Shown here: one piece after another, positions 25,877-34,478 of the stretch
Layout: each line of letters begins with the position of its first letter
Numbering within the stretch: position 1 is the stretch's first letter
Source of the DNA: Streptomyces viridiviolaceus
GTDB lineage: Bacteria > Actinomycetota > Actinomycetes > Streptomycetales > Streptomycetaceae
DNA length: 64,000 bases
Assembly: GCF_014650995.1 (NCBI RefSeq)
Contig: NZ_BMWA01000033.1
Coordinates: 37,504-101,503, forward strand
Direction of reading: 5' to 3'
The notes under the pieces: generated by a model
What the model was told of the DNA's origin: nothing
The model's input: the letters and a program-made list of their open reading frames with translations, nothing else
Databases searched by the model: none
Translations under genes and position numbers: made by a program

Positions 25877-26182
25877 TCACCCGCGGCCTGCGCCGGGGAT
25901 GGCGAGTTCACGGCCACGGTAGAAGCCTTCCCGCTCCTCCACGACATACGAAGCCATGGCGGCACGCCGCTGCGTCTCCGACTCCGAGGCCCGCCAGGAG
26001 TCGCACGCCTCTTCGGAGTCCCAGAAGGACACACCGGTGATCTCCTGTTCGTCCTGGGACCAGTACGCGAAGGCACGGTGCATGCCCTCCGGGTGGGTGG
26101 CCGGCCGCCACGCGTTCTCGAAATCATTGAGGGTGCCCGGCCGAATGCGGCGCGTCGTTACCCAGACGAAGTGTTCCTTCAT
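25877..26182 (-). CDS. antibiotic-biosynthesis-monooxygenase-like (ABM) domain protein
   Basis: A 101-residue dimeric alpha/beta-barrel protein. HFVWVTTRRIRPGTLNDFEN, then PEGMHRAFAYWSQDEQEITG and SFWDSEEACDSWRASES follow the ABM/EthD pattern. Members act as small monooxygenases or haem-degrading enzymes, or only bind ligands. The ATG at 26182 has GGAGGAGG five bases upstream, so I prefer it to an upstream in-frame start at 26275. It diverges from the methyltransferase-like gene at 26350. Confidence 0.75.
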   Translation of the reverse strand: MKEHFVWVTTRRIRPGTLNDFENAWRPATHPEGMHRAFAYWSQDEQEITGVSFWDSEEACDSWRASESETQRRAAMASYVVEEREGFYRGRELAIPGAGRG

Positions 26183-26349
26183 ACCAGCCTCCTCCGCTAC
26201 GTCGGTCAGGCTTGTCGGTGCCCATGCGACCACGGTAGATCCGCAGCACCGATTGCGCCCGCGCGGCGATCTCACCTGCTACTGAGAACCCGGCACGCAA
26301 GACAGGACATGATGGATGTATGCCGACCATCAGGGAGGAGAAGCGCGAA

Positions 26350-27192
26350 ATGTATGAAACCCGCACTGGTGGTGCCGAGGGCGCGTCGGACGGCAAGTCA
26401 CGGTTCGACGACATCTACGACCGTCCCGACCCCCGCGCGTACTTCCAGCGACTGGCCCCGCTGGGGTACGAGATCCCCCATCATGCCCAGCCGTTCTTCC
26501 GGCAGATTGCGACCGACCGGGCCGCGCTCGACGACGGCCATCGGGGCAGGCCGGCGATGCTGGACGTGTGCTGCTCCTACGGGGTCAACGCCGCGCTGGT
26601 CAACCACGACGTCACGCTGGCGGAGATGTACGAGCGGTACACCTCCCCTGCTTACCGGACGATGTCGAGGAAAGAACTCGCGGCACGTGACAAAGAGTTC
26701 TATGCCGAGCGACGCCGACCGGACGCTGTAACTGTGTTCGGTCTGGACGTCGCGGCACCCGCCGTGCAGTACGCGCTTGAGGTGGGTCTGCTGGACGCGG
26801 CCTTCACCGAAGACCTGGAACAGGGCCCACCGGGCACCGGTCTCAGGGGCGCGCTCGCCGAGGTCGGCCTCATCACGCTGACAGGCGGCGGCAGCTATAT
26901 CACCGCCCGCACGTTCACGGCACTGCTGGACGGCACCCGAAGGCCGGTATGGGTCAGCGCCTTCGTGCTGCGGACGGTGTCGTACCACCCGATCGTCCAG
27001 GCACTGGCCGCGCACGGTCTGAGCACCACCGTCGATGTCTCCCGCACTTACCCGCAGCGCCTCTTCACCGACGAGCGGGAACGTCGTTATGCGATCGAGG
27101 CAGTACGGGCGCTGGGAGGCAATCCCACCGGACGCGAGGAGGACGGGCGTTTCCACAGCCTGCACTATGAGTCCCGGCCCGATACGCGGTGA
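26350..27192 (+). CDS. class I SAM-dependent methyltransferase-like protein
   Basis: A 280-residue protein. AMLDVCCSYGVNAALVNHDV near residues 74-93 resembles motif I of Rossmann methyltransferases (VLDvGCgyGv.a), although one glycine is replaced by cysteine. GLDVAAPAVQYALEVGLLDA is the motif II/III region. A later strand pair (ITLTGGGSYITARTF) fits the fold. The ATG at 26350 follows GGGAGGAG by nine bases, better than the ATG at 26320. No substrate can be given. The altered motif I could mean a different cofactor role. Confidence 0.7.
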   Translation: MYETRTGGAEGASDGKSRFDDIYDRPDPRAYFQRLAPLGYEIPHHAQPFFRQIATDRAALDDGHRGRPAMLDVCCSYGVNAALVNHDVTLAEMYERYTSPAYRTMSRKELAARDKEFYAERRRPDAVTVFGLDVAAPAVQYALEVGLLDAAFTEDLEQGPPGTGLRGALAEVGLITLTGGGSYITARTFTALLDGTRRPVWVSAFVLRTVSYHPIVQALAAHGLSTTVDVSRTYPQRLFTDERERRYAIEAVRALGGNPTGREEDGRFHSLHYESRPDTR

Positions 27193-27276
27193 CAGCCACG
27201 TGACCGGGCAGGGGCGTAGCAGGATCGCGTGTCCTTGCAGTAGAGACAGGGCGTGCCCCTGGAGGGCTCTGGAGAC

Positions 27277-27969
27277 TCAGGCGGCGTTCGGCTGCGGCGT
27301 GGTGGCCAGGCTCTGCTTGACCTGCCGGGTGATCTCGTCGGCGACGATCTCAGGCAGGCCCGCCTCGATGCCGTCCAGGGTCTGGGCCGCGACGTCGGAG
27401 GCGGAGACCTTCTGACCGGCGGGGACATCGGCGGCCATGTCGGTGTCCATGTATCCGACGTGCAGCGCCGAGACGGTGATGCCGCGCGGCGCCAGTTCCT
27501 CGCGGCTCGCGCCGGTCAGCGCCCAGGCGGCGGCCTTGGAGGCGGCGTAGGAGCCGAGGCCGGCCGGATGGTACCAGGACAGAACGGACAGGATGTTGAG
27601 GACGGCGCCGCCGCCGTTGCCCTCGATGACCGGGGCGAAGGCGCGGGTCGTGGCGAGCGGGCCGAAGAAGTTGGTGTCCATTTCCCGGCGGACGTCGCCC
27701 GGGTCGCCGCCGACCAGGGTGGCGCCGGTGGAGATGCCCGCGTTGTTGATCAGCAGCGTCGCGTCGGAGGCGGTACGGGCGGCCTCCCGGACCGACTCCT
27801 CGTCCGTGACGTCCAGGCGCAGCGGGGTGACGCCGGGCAGGTCGACCGTCTCGGGGCGGCGGGCCGCCGCGTAGACCTTGGCGCCGCGCTCCACGAGCTG
27901 GGCGGCGAGGTGCCGTCCGAGTCCCCGGTTGGCGCCGGTGACGACCGCGACCGCGTTCTTGAGTTCCAT
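27277..27969 (-). CDS. short-chain dehydrogenase/reductase
   Basis: A 230-residue SDR. The cofactor motif is AVVTGANRGLGRHLAAQLVE, NNAG is present (LLINNAGIST), and the active site is YAASK at about residue 149 (GLGSYAASKAAAWALTGASR) with the serine ten to thirteen residues before. An arginine after the second strand (AARRPET) favours NADP(H). It diverges from a TetR gene at 28107 with an inverted repeat between them, so it is probably that regulator's target. Substrate unknown. Confidence 0.92.
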   Translation of the reverse strand: MELKNAVAVVTGANRGLGRHLAAQLVERGAKVYAAARRPETVDLPGVTPLRLDVTDEESVREAARTASDATLLINNAGISTGATLVGGDPGDVRREMDTNFFGPLATTRAFAPVIEGNGGGAVLNILSVLSWYHPAGLGSYAASKAAAWALTGASREELAPRGITVSALHVGYMDTDMAADVPAGQKVSASDVAAQTLDGIEAGLPEIVADEITRQVKQSLATTPQPNAA

Positions 27970-28025
27970 GTCTGATCCTGCTTCCGGTTGTGGCGGGCGC
28001 CGTCCGGCCACCCGAACCCATCATT

Positions 28026-28049
28026 TTTAGATTACGGAGACAATCTAAA
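28026..28049. promoter_or_regulatory. TetR operator between SDR and regulator
   Basis: Perfect inverted repeat TTTAGATT-ACGGAGAC-AATCTAAA in the 137-base divergent gap. Being AT-rich it stands out from the surroundings, and it probably overlaps the promoter of one or both genes. Confidence 0.75.
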
Positions 28050-28106
28050 CACCGGACTACGATAGATGCCAGTCGACATCCAAACGGGTTCACGTAGGAG
28101 GTGGCC

Positions 28107-28706
28107 ATGGGCCGCGTATCGCAGGCGCAGGCGGAGGAGAACCGCAGGCGGGTCGTGGACACCGCATCCCGGCTCTTCCGGGAACAGGGCACGCAGGTCA
28201 GCGTCGCCGACCTGATGAAGGCGGCCGGCCTGACCCACGGCGCCTTCTACAAGCAGTTCGCCTCCAAGGAGGCACTCGTCGACGAGGCCACTGCCCACGC
28301 CTTCGCCGAGTTGGCCCGGCGCCACGCGGCCGGACTGGAGCGGTACGACGGGCAGCGCGACGCCGCCCAGCGCGCCCTGATCGACGCCTACCTCTCCGTC
28401 GAGCATCGCGACAACGCGGCGGACGGCTGCCCGGTCTCGGCACTCGCGGTCGACATCGCGCGCCAGGACGAGGGCAGCGAAGCCCGCCGCCGCTACGCGG
28501 AGGGAGTGGCCGACTTCGCCGCATTCCTCGGCCCCGCCGAAACCGCCGCCGGGGACGGAGACAGGGCCGCGGACAAGAACGGGGACGGCATCGTCCGGCT
28601 GTGCACTCTCTTCGGTGCGCTCGTCCTGGCCCGGGCCACCAAGGGCTCCCCGCTCTCCGAGGAGATCTTGACCGCTGCGCACGCGGCCCTGACGAAAATC
28701 AGCTGA
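28107..28706 (+). CDS. TetR-family regulator
   Basis: A 199-residue TetR protein close to the group that pairs with SDR genes. The HTH reads ASRLFREQGTQVSVADLMKA and LTHGAFYKQFASKEALVDEA. The ligand domain contains Cys109-type DGCPVSALAVDI, a motif typical of this TetR subgroup. ATG at 28107 has TAGGAGGT upstream. It diverges from the SDR at 27277-27969 across the operator at 28026-28049. Confidence 0.93.
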   Translation: MGRVSQAQAEENRRRVVDTASRLFREQGTQVSVADLMKAAGLTHGAFYKQFASKEALVDEATAHAFAELARRHAAGLERYDGQRDAAQRALIDAYLSVEHRDNAADGCPVSALAVDIARQDEGSEARRRYAEGVADFAAFLGPAETAAGDGDRAADKNGDGIVRLCTLFGALVLARATKGSPLSEEILTAAHAALTKIS

Positions 28707-29135
28707 CCAGGCTGACCGGGGTTCCGGTCTCGGCACCGCACGGCGTGTACGCGCCGGTCGCACCCGCAGGCGACCGCGGCGCCCGGGGTCCGGGACGGAG
28801 GCATGGGGCAGACCTCGTCGGCTTCGATGCGTCTCAGGACACGGCCACCCGCGCCGACGGCCGGACATCGCGACACTCCGCGCTCTACGGCAACCGCCCC
28901 GGCCGGCCACTGCACCGCCGGTCAGAGCGTCACCGACATCAGCATGGCGGCAGGACCGCCGCCTGCCCCAGGATGTCGCACAGGATCCCGTCGACGCTCG
29001 CCGCGGCGTTCACGCTCGCCGCCATCGCGAGGAACATCACGGCGGACACGACGCGCACCAGCATTGCGGCATCGACCTCGCCGAGCCGCCCATCACGGCT
29101 GAGGACGGCGGCGATGTGCCCATCTGGTTCGCAGG
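28707..29135. other. gene-poor stretch with one possible small fragment
   Basis: The only protein-like piece is on the minus strand at about 28970-29110, including EVDAAMLVRVVSAVMFLAMA and a following hydrophobic/alanine-rich part. It might be the end of a regulator's ligand domain, but no start or HTH is seen. Nothing else is supported. Confidence 0.35.
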
Positions 29136-29465
29136 GTGCACGGGCTGCGGCGCGTTCCACCGAGTGAACTCGGTCCGGCGGACCTGCGCACCCTCATCTC
29201 ACAGCAGGTAGCACTGCCGTTCGTCCTTCCCCTCGCGGTACGCGCACTGCTTGAGGATCCGCTGCTGGAAGTCTCCTTCTACGAAGGAGACCTGCTGCTC
29301 GCCGCTGTCAACGCCCCGGCCTCCGCCTGGTCCCAGTTGCCTGACCTCAGGGCGCGGCTGTGCACCGTGATCACCATGCTGCCTGAGGCAGCGCTCACTG
29401 ATCTGCCCCGCGGTAGCGCAAAGGCGCTCCATCGTTTCGTCGCGCAGCCCGAAGCACTTCGCTGA
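29136..29465 (+). CDS. CdiI-type contact-dependent inhibition immunity protein
   Basis: A 109-residue protein of the family annotated as contact-dependent growth inhibition immunity proteins. The core LGPADLRTLISQQVALPFVL, then PLAVRALLEDPLLEVSFYEG and DLLLAAVNAPASAW, fits the family pattern 'veDLRlLIgQqiGLphLlPlAle.L..nPl.eGdfYpGDLL'. Full-length members have about 30 more N-terminal residues. Here the frame can be followed only ten residues further (CAHLVRRVHG) before a stop, so the N-terminus is trimmed. The GTG start is the best available. No toxin gene is adjacent. It is an orphan, possibly inactive. Confidence 0.7.
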   Translation: MHGLRRVPPSELGPADLRTLISQQVALPFVLPLAVRALLEDPLLEVSFYEGDLLLAAVNAPASAWSQLPDLRARLCTVITMLPEAALTDLPRGSAKALHRFVAQPEALR

Positions 29466-29701
29466 CCTGTGAGAGAGCAGCGGGAGAGGGAACTGCCTGC
29501 GTCGCGGTGAGCAGGTGCAGGACGGGCTTTCGCATCGAGCTACTGCGTGCCGGGTCCCCGCCCCGGGTGGTTCAGCGGGCCGTAGGCCGTCCGGACCGGG
29601 TCGCCTGGGTGAGGGCTGCCGGCGCAGTGGTGAGGCGGGCGGCAGGAGAGCCGCGCGTTCGGCTGCGGTCCTCGCCCGGAACGACGGACACCTGACGGCT
29701 G

Positions 29702-30865
29702 TCAGCCGTCGAAGCGGATCCACTTGACGTCGGATTCCGGGATGGCCTGCAGAGCGCTGCGGTGTGTGGCACCGGCCCACAGGTCGAACTTGCCGTCGTC
29801 CACGGCGTCGCCGACGTACAGGACGAGTCCTGGTGCGACGTAGAAGCGGGTGTGGGCCTGGGGCCAGAAGGGTCGCAGAGGGACCCGCTGCAGAGGTGCG
29901 GTGAGCTGCTGGACCTGACGGTCGCTGAGGCTGTCGGCGAGGCCCACGTAGTGGGCGCTCATGGCGGCTTCGAAGAGGGAGAACTGTAGGAGGAAGCCGC
30001 TGAGCGGCTCCTGTTCGGCTATCGGCTTCTCGTCGAACTCGCAAAACCAGACGGCCGGATCGTCCTCCGGTTCGTCCAGGGTCCATGGCAGGCCCCAGTA
30101 GAAGCCTCCCTGGTTCTCGACACCGAATACCAGCAGCGCTCCCAGAGGGTCGGTGAGGACTTCGTGCCAGGGCAAGATGTGGTTGTGGCGTCCGAGCACG
30201 TCCGGCCGTTGTTCGGCCGGCAGGTACAGCTGCTGCAGGCTACCGGGCAGCGACCGCGACCCGGCCGGCACGGATGACGGGTGCTGTGGCTGCTCGACGG
30301 CCGGGTACCAGCCGGTGACGAACTGCTCGAGCGCTACGGCCCGGTCCTCGTTGACGTGCTCCAGCCACCCCAAGTCCGGCAGGTCCGGTGCAGGCCGCGG
30401 GGGGCGAACCCGTTCCAGAACTGGCCTGCTCAGTCGTGTGTGGATCCGCAGCAGGCAGCTCTCGAGCACGGGCTCGCCGCCGCCCGCCGGTCGCGTGGTT
30501 TCCGCGTGCCTGAGCCGGCCCGTGCCCAGATACAGCAGTCCCTCGGCGAGGCGGACGGCCAGGTGGGTCGGCAGCGACGACTCATCGGCACCCCACGCCT
30601 CCGGCCCGCCCAGCAGTCGCTTGGTCACCGGAGCGGGTGCCGGACCGACCTGACGGACTTCCTCGGCGCTCCACACGCCGCTGTGCCCCAGCGCGTCGCC
30701 TGCCACCGTGATGACCGCGCTCCCCGACGGGCCCAGCAGCACGATCGCCCCGCCGACGGTGAAGCGTTGCGTGTCGGCCGGACCTCCCGCGAGTGCCTCG
30801 ATCTCTGCTTCTTCGACGAGCGCCCACAGTTCGGTCGTCGCAACGCCATCAGTCATGGGCGGCAT
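29702..30865 (-). CDS. large hypothetical protein, SUKH/immunity-like C-terminal part
   Basis: A 387-residue protein without certain assignment. The middle and end are well ordered: LVFGVENQGGFYWGLPWTLD, PAVWFCEFDEKPIAEQEPLS and FEAAMSAHYVGLADSLSDRQ. The 'ENQG..yWG' pattern occurs in SMI1/KNR4 (SUKH) and related polymorphic-toxin immunity proteins, which suggests but does not prove that fold. The N-terminal part (SAVITVAGDALGHSGVWSAE) looks like a separate beta domain. Two in-frame starts (30865, 30856) are close. It lies 236 bases beyond the 3' end of the CdiI-like gene, convergent with it. Confidence 0.65.
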   Translation of the reverse strand: MPPMTDGVATTELWALVEEAEIEALAGGPADTQRFTVGGAIVLLGPSGSAVITVAGDALGHSGVWSAEEVRQVGPAPAPVTKRLLGGPEAWGADESSLPTHLAVRLAEGLLYLGTGRLRHAETTRPAGGGEPVLESCLLRIHTRLSRPVLERVRPPRPAPDLPDLGWLEHVNEDRAVALEQFVTGWYPAVEQPQHPSSVPAGSRSLPGSLQQLYLPAEQRPDVLGRHNHILPWHEVLTDPLGALLVFGVENQGGFYWGLPWTLDEPEDDPAVWFCEFDEKPIAEQEPLSGFLLQFSLFEAAMSAHYVGLADSLSDRQVQQLTAPLQRVPLRPFWPQAHTRFYVAPGLVLYVGDAVDDGKFDLWAGATHRSALQAIPESDVKWIRFDG

Positions 30866-30954
30866 TCTCTCCGGTTCGGCATCACTGCGCTGTGGACAGA
30901 CTGCAAGGCAGCCTTCGCATCCGGAGGCGTATGGGACGCGCGGGACCGTCATCC

Positions 30955-31602
30955 CTTGGGTGACCAGGTAGGACCGATCCCGCGGCCGCCGGGCACGATG
31001 TTGACGACGCCGGGGGGGAAGGCCGGCCCGATGACGGCTTCGGCGAGGACGCCGGTGTCCAGACCGCGTCCACGAGGGCTTCATGACCACGGTGCAGCCT
31101 GCCGCGAGTGCGGACGCGAGCTTGAAGAACGCCAGGACCTCAGGGAAGTTCCACAGCGTGATCGCGGTGACCACGCCGAGGGGCCTGCGGGTGAAGAGCG
31201 TCTCGCCGCGCAGGTCGTCCGACGGCCTCTGCATGATCATCGACGCGTAGAACCGCGCAGGAGCTTCTCGGGCACGGAGCCCTCGGACGACTTCGCGGTG
31301 TTGATCGGCATACCCACCTGGGCCGAGACGAGCTCAGTGGTGCGGTCCGAACGCACCGCAAGAGCATCGGCCAGTCGCAGCATCGCCGCCGCCCGGTCCT
31401 CTGGCGCCCAGTGTGCCCAACCGCTCGGGTGGTCGAACGCGCGCCTGGCCGCTGCCACGGCCGCGTCGACGTCCCGCGTCGACGCCGCCGGCACGCTGCC
31501 GATCGGCCGGCCGTTGGCCGCAGTCACCTCGATGCGGTCCGGGGTTGCCGGTGCCTGCCACGCGCCGTCGATGAGGAATTTGTCCTACTCAGCTATGTCC
31601 AT
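30955..31602 (-). pseudogene. aldehyde dehydrogenase, nonsense codon and frameshifts
   Basis: The ATG at 31602 has GGAG nine bases upstream, but codon 6 is TAG at 31585-31587. Directly after it comes DKFLIDGAWQAPATPDRIEV, a normal ALDH N-terminus, then AANGRPIGSVPAASTRDVDA. Near 31250 a one-base shift moves to QRPSDDLRGETLFTRRPLGV and VVTAITLWNFPEVLAFFKLA. After further shifts GVVNIVPGGRGIG is seen, and the catalytic-cysteine half is missing. The gene followed the zinc alcohol dehydrogenase in the operon and would have oxidised its aldehyde product. Confidence 0.85.
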
Positions 31603-31682
31603 CGTCTTGATCTCCGTACACAAAGTTGGGTGTCACATGCTGTGCGGGGTGTTTCCGCCCGACCCCGCCGCACTCGGCCGTG

Positions 31683-32705
31683 TCAGCGACCGACCTCGAG
31701 CACCATCCGGAAGCGCGCGTCGCCGGACATCATCCGTGCGTACGCCTCTCCGGCCCGCTCCAAGGGCACGGTCTCGACCATCGGGCGGATGCCGTGGGCG
31801 TGAGCGAAGCCGACGTTGTCCTCGTTGTCGCCAGGCGTGCCGGTCAACGAGCCGACGATCGAGCGGGCACCGAAGATGAGCGGCATGGTGGCCACCTCGA
31901 TCGGGTCCTGCGCCACGCCCACGACGACCAGCTGCCCGCGGACGGCAAGCCCCCCGACCAGCGGCGACATCGAGGCGCCACTGCTGGCGGTGGCGAGAAC
32001 GACCCTGGCACCACCCAGTTCCTGCAGCGCCTGCCCAGGGTCGCCCTCGGCGGAGTCGATGTAATGATGCGCCCCGAGCCGAAGCGCGAGCTCCTTCTTG
32101 CCCCGACCACGCGCGATCGCCGCCACCTGGAACCCCAAGGCGCGCGCGTACTGGATCCCGAGGTGTCCCAGGCCGCCGATGCCCTGGACGGCGACGAGGT
32201 CGTCCGTGCGCGCGGCCGAGGTCATCAGCGCATGATGCACCGTCAGGCCAGCACACATCAGCGGGGCCAGCTCGGCCGCCGGTATGTCGTCCGGCACCGC
32301 GACGAGACCCGACGTCCGGGCCGTGAGGTACTCGGCGTACCCACCCTGCTGACTGTCTCCCAGCACCGGTTGGTCGGTGCAGTACACGAAGTCCCCGCGA
32401 CGGCACATCGCGCACACACCGCAGTGCCCGCCAAGGTAGCCCACACCGACCCGCTGCCCGACACGCCAACCGGAAACGCCGTCACCGACCGCGTCGATCC
32501 GGCCGATGACCTCGTGCCCGGGCACCACGGGTACACCGGACGGCCGACTGCTGGTCATGTTCATGATCCCGGCCACGTCGCTGTGGCAGACCCCGCACGC
32601 CTCGACCGCGATCCGGACCTGCCCCGGCCCCGGCTGTTCGAGCGCTCGCTCCACGACGGTGAATCCACCGTCAGCGCTCGCCTCGACGGCTCGATAGCCG
32701 CTCAC
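31683..32705 (-). CDS. zinc-dependent alcohol dehydrogenase
   Basis: A 340-residue medium-chain alcohol dehydrogenase. The catalytic zinc ligands are Cys37 (EACGVCHSDV), His64-Glu65 (VVPGHEVIGR) and Cys151; the structural zinc ligands are Cys95, Cys98, Cys101 and Cys109. The nucleotide motif is GIGGLGHLGIQYARALG. The GTG start has AGGAGG six bases upstream. It probably oxidises a primary alcohol or reduces an aldehyde with NAD. It lies 49 bases after the hypothetical gene at 33480 and 80 bases before the dead aldehyde dehydrogenase, in one operon whose upstream operator matches that of the TetR at 35803. Confidence 0.93.
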   Translation of the reverse strand: MSGYRAVEASADGGFTVVERALEQPGPGQVRIAVEACGVCHSDVAGIMNMTSSRPSGVPVVPGHEVIGRIDAVGDGVSGWRVGQRVGVGYLGGHCGVCAMCRRGDFVYCTDQPVLGDSQQGGYAEYLTARTSGLVAVPDDIPAAELAPLMCAGLTVHHALMTSAARTDDLVAVQGIGGLGHLGIQYARALGFQVAAIARGRGKKELALRLGAHHYIDSAEGDPGQALQELGGARVVLATASSGASMSPLVGGLAVRGQLVVVGVAQDPIEVATMPLIFGARSIVGSLTGTPGDNEDNVGFAHAHGIRPMVETVPLERAGEAYARMMSGDARFRMVLEVGR

Positions 32706-32754
32706 GACGTCCTCCTGTCCTCGTCCGGGCGTTGCCGGACTTCCGTCCGCCGCT

Positions 32755-33480
32755 TCACGAGACCGTGATGTCGGTGAGATCGATGGAGATGATCACCGGT
32801 TCGGCGACCTTCTGGTTGTGCTCGTCGGTGAGGTGCACCGAGCGCCTGGTCGGGAAGACGAGCCCGCCGAACGTCCGGTGCTCCCACGTGTAGTGCGCCG
32901 AGTCGCGGTCGGCGGCACCGAACACGTCGGGCCGGTAGTCATGGCGCCGGATGAGGCCCTTGGCGTCGACGTAATAGGTCTGCACCCGGCTGTGGGTCGC
33001 AATGCGGTCGGGGAAGGTCACCTGCAGGCGCCGCCAGGTCTCGCCGTTCTCCTCCCACGGCTCGATCTCCGTGGCGGTGAAGCCGGGCTCGGCGAAGACG
33101 AAGGGCTCCGTCAGATAGGTCCACATGGCATACCCGGCGAAGTACGCCGCCTGCAGACGATCCCACGGCGTCTCAAGCGTGTGCCCGGCGAAGGACTCCC
33201 GCGGCTGGATACGCTCCTCCGCCACCCGGCCGTCGAGGGACTCGATCGCGACCCTTTCGGGGGTGTACGCCGCGCGCAGCCCGCGCCCCGCGAAGGGCGC
33301 GAGGGTGGCCGACTGCCGGTGCGGGTCAAGGGAGATGCTGTACCGGTCGAGCACCCCAGGCTGGCCCTTGAGGCCCCACAGTGCGCCGCCGGCCTGCACC
33401 TCGGCCGTGATTCGAGTGGCGGAGCGCCAGCGGTCGAGGCCGCCGTGGGCGGCGATGACGGTGTCGAGAAGGTCAGACAT
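32755..33480 (-). CDS. conserved hypothetical protein, first gene of the ADH operon
   Basis: A 241-residue protein of unknown function. It opens LLDTVIAAHGGLDRWRSATR, and the body alternates short strands (WRRLQVTFPDRIATHSRVQT, YYVDAKGLIRRHDYRPDVFG), as in lipoprotein-localisation-like antiparallel barrels. There is no signal peptide, so it is probably cytoplasmic and binds a hydrophobic ligand. A strong ribosome site (AGGAGGAG) precedes it. The TetR-type operator at 33510-33528 lies directly upstream, so it leads the transcript with the alcohol dehydrogenase. Confidence 0.75.
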   Translation of the reverse strand: MSDLLDTVIAAHGGLDRWRSATRITAEVQAGGALWGLKGQPGVLDRYSISLDPHRQSATLAPFAGRGLRAAYTPERVAIESLDGRVAEERIQPRESFAGHTLETPWDRLQAAYFAGYAMWTYLTEPFVFAEPGFTATEIEPWEENGETWRRLQVTFPDRIATHSRVQTYYVDAKGLIRRHDYRPDVFGAADRDSAHYTWEHRTFGGLVFPTRRSVHLTDEHNQKVAEPVIISIDLTDITVS

Positions 33481-33509
33481 GAGGGGCTCCTCCTAGTTCC
33501 AGCCAGCCC

Positions 33510-33528
33510 AATATGACCGGTCGTCTTA
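33510..33528. promoter_or_regulatory. TetR operator of the ADH operon
   Basis: AATATGACCGGTCGTCTTA, an imperfect palindrome centred on ACCGGT. The same sequence, with one change in the core, occurs upstream of the TetR gene (36400-36417), 2.9 kb away. Confidence 0.75.
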
Positions 33529-33879
33529 GACGCTAAGGGTCGACCGGCCCAAAGGCAAGAGACGCCCTCATCGAAACACGGTGGGCTGCGACGACTGGGC
33601 CGCTCGCCCCTGCCGATCTTCCGGTTCACGACTGAGCCGCACATCGGTCGTCCGGCCGGGCTCACAGGTGCTCGCCCCGGTTTCGCGGCGCGGTTGGCGC
33701 GGATGGACCCGCACCGGCGACGGATACAGGAGCACCGCCGGCCCAGGGCGTGTGTGCGGGGATTCACGTCCCGGGCCTGGCGGCGCGGAAGCCTGCGCGC
33801 GCCGGGCGGGGGTGGGTATGTTGCGGACGGGGAGCGTCCGCGCGTCGACGGGGACCCGCTCCGTCGGCTCCCTGAATGG
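33529..33879. other. intergenic, no supported gene
   Basis: No protein-like frame is supported in this 350-base stretch between the ADH operon's operator and the leucine-rich-repeat scrap. Confidence 0.35.
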
Positions 33880-34120
33880 ATCACCGCCGTACGCGGTGAC
33901 CGGCGTACGCCCCCGGCAGGGCTCGGTGCGTTGTGGGATCTCTCGATCACCGACAGCCCGCTGGCGAACCTGAGCCCGTTGGCGGGGCTTCGGGGCTGGA
34001 CAGGCTGTTCGCCTTTCGCACCAAGGTGACCGATCCGGGCTCGTCGGCCGGCATTCCCACGCTTCAGCGGCTGGCGCCGGCGGGATTCCCGCTGCGGGAC
34101 CTGTCCGTGGGCACGACATT
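33880..34120 (+). pseudogene. leucine-rich-repeat protein fragment, frameshifted
   Basis: ALWDLSITDSPLANLSPLAG in one frame continues after a one-base shift as LDRLFAFRTKVTDPGS and IPTLQRLAPAGFPLRDLSV. The pattern 'L..L.l..t.v.dlspLagL..L' repeats about every 22 residues, as in bacterial leucine-rich-repeat proteins. Start and end cannot be placed. Confidence 0.55.
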
Positions 34121-34478
34121 GCCCGCGCCGCACCACGCGAACCTGCGCGACACCCGATCGCCGGCCTCGGCGGACTCGGCGCCCGGTACCGCAGGTGACG
34201 TTCGAGAAGACGACTGACGCGACGAGAAGCCCGCGGCGGGTCGGCCCATGCGTCGACACCCGGCCAACCGACGCAGGCCTCGTCGGAATTCCGCGCCACC
34301 GACGACTTCGCCCGCAAGTGGGAGTCTGACGCCGGCGCTCGTCGCCGCCGCGAGGTCGCCGCAGTCCAGGGCCATGACTTGTCGCGGCTGGTTCGTCCGA
34401 TCCGTTGCCGTTGGGGATGTTCAGCAGCCGCAGGATGAACAGCACCGGGTGCACGACGCCGGCTCCTGGCTGATATTG

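Noticed and set aside
33111..34454. 447-codon minus-strand open frame upstream of the ADH operon
   Set aside because: Arginine/proline-rich, continues out of frame over the 33480 gene and the LRR scrap on the other strand, and includes the operator region. Not protein-like.
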